Shown: piece after piece, positions 58,560 to 64,000 of the stretch
Layout: each line of letters starts with the position of its first letter
Position numbering within the stretch: position 1 is the stretch's first letter
Assembly: GCA_946122785.1 (NCBI GenBank)
Contig: CAMGYJ010000006.1
Coordinates: 1,550,001 to 1,614,000, forward strand
From: Linum tenue
Taxonomy: Eukaryota; Streptophyta; Magnoliopsida; Malpighiales; Linaceae
DNA: 64,000 nt
Direction: 5' to 3'
Made by a program: the position numbers and the translations under genes
Notes under the pieces: generated by a model
Databases searched by the model: none
Told to the model about the DNA's origin: nothing
The model's input: the letters and a program-made list of their open reading frames with translations, nothing else

Positions 58560-59329
58560 TTAATTCACGTGAAGCATGAATTAATTAATTCCCATGGTTT
58601 GGATTTCTTCACGTTTGATGATTTGCTTTGGATGAAAGGGATTAATTAGTTTAGTGAATTAGTAGTTGGTTGGTGAATTAGTGCCAAGACAAAGCTTAAG
58701 CCCACGTGAAATATTGGTTTGTGAATGGAAAAAGAACGTGAGTAAAAAAAAGGCTCCGCAGCCGGCATGAAGAAGGAATCAATTCCGCTACGGAGAAGGA
58801 AAAGGACAGCGGAGCGGAGCATTTGTGTTTATTTAATTAATAGTTTTAGTCTTATTAAAGTAGTATAATGTTTCCTAGTTAGTTTGGGATTTGTTTTTCT
58901 ATTCCTTTTAGGTTAGTTCTATGTTTTTGAGACTTCTATAAATAGAGGATGTAAGAGCTACGAATTTAGTACCCAACATTCAAGTTTCAGCAATCAAATA
59001 CAAGTGTTTACAAGTTCAAGTGAAAGTTTTGCTTATTCGCTCCTTTGAGGATTCGGGAGGTTTGAGTGGTCTCTTATCAACTAGAGAACGCGTCTAGTTG
59101 TGGCGAGCATCGACGATATCGGTTGGCCTCTTCCACGGGTTCGAGATTGTTTGGAAGGTTTCATATACCTTCTGGCCCTTCTCACGAGTTCGGATTTGTT
59201 TGATCGATTCCGCAAGTATCTTTACTTTCGTGCTATTCAAGAAAGGCGAAAACCCAAAAAGAGTTCGACGTTGTGCAATTCTGATTTTTGGTCCAAGTTC
59301 GAGGGTCTCTTCGAATTAGGGTCATATCA
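58306..59329 (+). repeat. E3 3' LTR (1024 bp)
   Basis: Partner of 55865-56887; differences seen are G/T at two sites and one extra A in a run. The E3 ORF ends inside it at 58559. Confidence 0.93.
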
Positions 59330-62300
59330 TTTGGACTCGGTACAAATTGTTCGAACACGTGCACGTCTTCTCATTATGACACAATTAAGTGGTTTATGTG
59401 TTTATATGACTAAACCAATCGAAGAATCACATGTCTATCAACATTACAAGACATTTGGAGTGCAAATCCACCTTATTGTGCAATTTGGAGTTGGTACAAA
59501 TAGTTCAAACACGTGCACGTCTTGTCATTATGACACAATTAAGTGGTTTATGTGTTTGTATGACTAAACCAATCAAAGAATCACGTCTATCAACATTACA
59601 AGACATTTGGAGTGCAAATCCACCTTATTGTGCAATTTGGACTCGGTAAAAAGAGTTCGTACTCGTGCACATCTTGTCATTATGACATAATTAAGCGGTT
59701 TATGTGTTTATATGACTAAACCAATCGTAGAATCACATGTCTATCAACATTACAAGACATTTGGAGTGCAAATCCAACTTATTGTGCAATTTGGAGTTGG
59801 TACTAATATTTCGAACTCGTGCATGTCTTGTCATTATGACACAATTAAGTGGTTTATGTGTTTATATGACTAAACCAATCAAAGAATCATATGACTATCA
59901 ACATTACAAGACATTTGGAGTGCAAATCCACCTTATTGTGCAATTTGGAGTTGGTACTAATAGTTCGAACACGTGCACGTCTTGTCATAATGACACAATT
60001 AAGTGGTTTATGTGTTTATATGACTAAATCAATCAAAGAATCACATGTCTATCAACATTACAAGACATTTGGACTGCAAATCCACCTTATTGTGCAATTT
60101 GGACTCGGTAAAAAGAGTTCGTACTTTTGCTCATCTTGTCATTATGACACAATGAAGCGGTTTATGTGTTTATATGACTAAACCAATCGAAGAATCACAT
60201 GTCTATCAACATTACAAGACATTTGGAGTGCAAATCCACCTTATTGTGCAATTTGGACTCGGTACTAAGAGTTCGTACTTTTGCACATCTTGTCATTATG
60301 ACACAATTAAGTGGTTTATGTGTTTATATGACTAAACCAATCGAAGAATCACATGTCTATCAACATTACAAGACATTTGGAGTGCAAATCCACCTTATTG
60401 TGCAATTTGGAGTTGGTACTAATAGTTCGAACTCGTGCACGTCTTGTCATTATGACACAATTAAGCGGTTTATGTGTTTATATGACTAAACCAATCAAAG
60501 AATCACATGTCTATCAACATTACAAGACATTTGGAGTGCAAATCCACCTTATTGTGCAATTTGGACTCGGTACTAAGAGTTCGTACTTTTGCACATCTTG
60601 TCATTATGACACAATTAAGCGGTTTATGTGTTTATATGACTAAACCAATCGAAGAATCACATGTCTATCAACATTACAAGACATTTGGAGTGCAAATCCA
60701 CCTTATTGTGCAATTTGGAGTTGGTACTAATAGTTCGAACACGTGCACGTCTTGTCATTATGACACAATTAGGTGGTTTATGTGTTTATATGACTTAACC
60801 AATCAAAGAATCACATGTCTATCAATATTACAAGACATTTGGAGTGCAAATCCACCTTATTGTGCAATTTGGAGTCGGTACTAATAGTTCGTACTTTTGC
60901 ACATCTTGTCATTATGACACAATTATGCGGTTTATGTGTTTATATGACTAAACCAATCGAAGAATCACATGTCTATCAACATTACAAGACATTTGGAGTG
61001 CAAATCCACCGTATCGTGCAATTTGGGCTCGGTGCTAAGAGTTCATACTCTTGCACATCTTATCATTATGACACAATTATGAGGTTTATGTGTTTATATG
61101 ACTAAACCAATCAAAGAATCACATGTCTATCAACATTATAAGACATTTGGAGTGCAAATCCACCTTATCGTGCAATTTGGACTCGGTACTAAGAGTTCAT
61201 ACTCATGCACATCTTGTCATTATGACACAATTAAGCGGTTTATGTGTTTTTATGACTAAACCAATCGAAGAATCACATGTATATCAACATTACAAGACAT
61301 TTGGAGTGCAAATCCACCTTATTGTGCAATTTGGAGTTGGTACTAATAGTTCGAACACGTGCACGTCTTGTCATTATGACACAATTAAGCGGTTTATGTG
61401 TTTATATGACTAAACCAATCGAAGAATCACATGTCTATCCACATTACAAGACATTTGGAGTGCAAATCCACCTTATTGTGCAATTTGGACACGGTACTAA
61501 GAGTTCGTACTCGTGCACATCTTGTCATTATGACATAATGAAGCTTTTTATTTGTTTACATGACTAAACCAATCAAAGAATCACATGTCTATCAACATTA
61601 CAAGACATTTGGAGTGCAAATCCACCTTATCGTGCAATTTGGACTCGGTACTAAGAGTTCATACTCATGCACATCTTGTCATTATGACACAATTAAGCGG
61701 TTTATGTGTTTATATGACTAAACCAATCGAAGAATCACATGTCTATCAACATTACAAGACATTTGGAGTGCAAATCCACCTTATTGTGCAATTTGGACAC
61801 GGTACTAAGAGTTCGTACTCGTGCACATCTTGTCATTATGACATAATGAAGCTTTTTATTTGTTTACATGACTAAACCAATCAAAGAATCACATGTCTAT
61901 CAACATTACAAGACATTTGGAGTGCAAATCCACCTTATCGTGCAATTTGGACTCGGTACTAAGAGTTCATACTCATGCACATCTTGTCATTATGACACAA
62001 TTAAGCGGTTTATGTGTTTATATGACTAAACCAATCGAAGAATCACATGTCTATCAACATTACAAGACATTTGGAGTGCAAATCCACCTTATTGTGCAAT
62101 TTGGAGTTGGTACAAATAGTTCGAACACGTGCACGTCTTGTCATTATGACACAATTAAGTGGTTTATGTGTTTATATGACTAAACCAATCAAAGAATCAC
62201 ATGTCTATCAACATTACAAGACATTTGGAGTGCAAATCCACCTTATTGTGCAATTTGGACTCGGTAAAAAGAGTTCGTACTCGTGCACATCTTGTCATTA

Positions 62301-64000
62301 TGACACAATTAAGTGGTTTATGTGTTTATATGACTAAACCAATCAAAGAATCACATGTCTATCAACATTACAAGACATTTGGAGTGCAAATCCACCTTAT
62401 CGTGCAATTTGGACTCGGTACTAAGAGTTCATACTCATGCACATCTTGTCATTATGACACAATTAAGCGGTTTATGTGTTTATATGACTAAACCAATCGA
62501 AGAATCACATGTCTATCAACATTACAAGACATTTGGAGTGCAAATCCACCTTATTGTGCAATTTGGAGTTGGTACAAATAGTTCGAACACGTGCACGTCT
62601 TGTCATTATGACACAATTAAGTGGTTTATGTGTTTATATGACTAAACCAATCATAGAATCACATGTCTATCAACATTACAAGACATTTGGAGTGCAAATC
62701 CACCTTATTGTGCAATTTGGAGTTGGTACAAATAGTTCGAACTCGTGCACGTCTTGTCATTATGACACAATTAAGTGGTTTATGTGTTTATATGACTAAA
62801 CCAAACAAAGAATCACGTCTGTCAACATTACAAGACATTTGGAGTGCAAATCCACCTTATTGTGCAATTTGGACTCGGTACAAATTGTTCGAACACGTGC
62901 ACGTCTTCTCATTATGACACAATTAAGTGGTTTATGTGTTTATATGACTAAACCAATCGAAGAATCACATGTCTATCAACATTACAAGACATTTGGAGTG
63001 CAAATCCACCTTATTGTGCAATTTGGAGTTGGTACAAATAGTTCAAACACGTGCACGTCTTGTCATTATGACACAATTAAGTGGTTTATGTGTTTGTATG
63101 ACTAAACCAATCAAAGAATCACGTCTATCAGCATTACAAGACATTTGGAGTGCAAATCCACCTTATTGTGCAATTTGGACTCGGTAAAAAGAGTTCGTAC
63201 TCGTGCACATCTTGTCATTATGACATAATTAAGCGGTTTATGTGTTTATATGACTAAACCAATCGTAGAATCACATGTCTATCAACATTACAAGACATTT
63301 GGAGTGCAAATCCAACTTATTGTGCAATTTGGAGTTGGTACTAATATTTCGAACTCGTGCATGTCTTGTCATTATGACACAATTAAGTGGTTTATGTGTT
63401 TATATGACTAAACCAATCAAAGAATCATATGACTATCAACATTACAAGACATTTGGAGTGCAAATCCACCTTATTGTGCAATTTGGAGTTGGTACTAATA
63501 GTTCGAACACGTGCACGTCTTGTCATAATGACACAATTAAGTGGTTTATGTGTTTATATGACTAAATCAATCAAAGAATCACATGTCTATCAACATTACA
63601 AGACATTTGGAGTGCAAATCCACCTTATTGTGCAATTTGGACTCGGTAAAAAGAGTTCGTACTTTTGCTCATCTTGTCATTATGACACAATGAAGCGGTT
63701 TATGTGTTTATATGACTAAACCAATCGAAGAATCACATGTCTATCAATATTACAAGACATTTGGAGTGCAAATCTACCTTATTGTGCAATTTGGAGTTGG
63801 TACTAATACTTCGAACTCGTGCATGTCTTGTCATTATGACACAATTAAGTGGTTTATGTGTTGATATGACTAAACCAATCAAAGAATCACATGTCTATCA
63901 ACATTACAAGACATTTAGAGTGCAAATCCACCTTATTATTCAATTTGGACTCGGTATTAAGAGTTCCTACTCATGCACATCTTGTCATTATGACACATTT
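59330..64000 (+). repeat. Satellite C, array 6 (about 30 units)
   Basis: Continues array 5 after E3 in the same orientation and phase, starting with target copy TTTGG. The block starting near 59335 recurs 3538 bp later near 62873 (23 units). Between 61123 and about 62050 a 308-bp dimer carrying the AAGCTTTTTATTTG marker is locally repeated. The array runs off the window. Confidence 0.95.

Larger units (their letters stand above)
55865..59329 (+). mobile_element. Element E3: short non-autonomous CRM-like retrotransposon (3465 bp)
   Basis: LTRs at 55865-56887 and 58306-59329 with TGATACG...CATATCA ends, flanked by perfect TTTGG target copies (55860-55864 and 59330-59334). PBS at 56890 and polypurine tract before 58306. 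The interior is only ~1.4 kb and carries one intact ORF; there is no zinc knuckle, RT, RNase H or integrase. The LTR pair differs by about two substitutions and one 1-bp indel over 1023 bp, so it is very recent. It shares the stem-loop, PBS, LTR terminus type and C-terminal module with E1. Confidence 0.93.

Noticed and set aside
20516..64000. Dozens of 60-150-codon open frames with MSINITRHLECKSTLLCNL-type proteins
   Set aside because: They recur every 154 bp in overlapping frames; the unit length is not a multiple of three and units differ by frame-changing indels. They are satellite C shadows, not genes.

Overview
The window holds no host gene, rRNA gene or intact tRNA gene. It is a stack of three unrelated tandem satellites (about 340, 170 and 154 bp units) interrupted by LTR retrotransposons whose domains (UBN2-type copia Gag, chromovirus reverse transcriptase and integrase, initiator-Met tRNA primer sites) are typical of flowering plants. 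Three of the insertions in the 154-bp satellite belong to one lineage that resembles the CRM (centromeric retrotransposon) chromoviruses: the last coding exon runs into the 3' LTR and carries a CR-motif-like segment. Satellite plus CRM-like elements points to a centromere core or its immediate flank in a plant, probably a eudicot; the species cannot be named from the sequence.

Layout. 1-3062: 5' part of a minus-strand Ty1/copia element (decayed gag-protease-integrase, PBS, 246-bp LTR). 3063-5160: a dead Ty3/gypsy integrase into which the copia element and a separate ~1.7-kb gypsy-type LTR have inserted. 5163-17103: satellite A, about 36 units of ~340 bp. 17104-20415: satellite B, about 19-20 units of ~170 bp with a 15-unit higher-order repeat. 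20416-20515: 100-N gap. 20516-42261: satellite C (154 bp) in one orientation, with a second 100-N gap at 31134-31233, element E1 (24743-28954, minus strand, non-autonomous) and element E2 (35043-41174, plus strand, full-length but decayed gag-pol). 42262-46141: a truncated gypsy element consisting of a 3.26-kb LTR, PBS and ~600 bp of leader. 46142-64000: satellite C in the opposite orientation, with several higher-order repeats and element E3 (55865-59329, plus strand, non-autonomous, one intact 422-codon ORF).

How the parts relate. E2 has the complete CRM-like domain order (Gag, zinc knuckle, protease, RT, RNase H, integrase, GPY/F, CR-like tail) but is broken by four nonsense codons and one frameshift. 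E1 keeps Gag and protease but has lost RT to integrase; E3 keeps only a protease-like domain with an altered active site plus a C-terminal module it shares with E1. E1 and E3 have almost identical LTR pairs and perfect 5-bp target duplications, so they are recent insertions that must have been mobilised in trans by an autonomous relative. All three share a 23-nt stem-loop in the transcribed part of the LTR, supported by wobble and compensatory changes, and they inserted within a 41-bp stretch of the 154-bp monomer. These last points, and the E3 protein, are the most interesting signals in the window.
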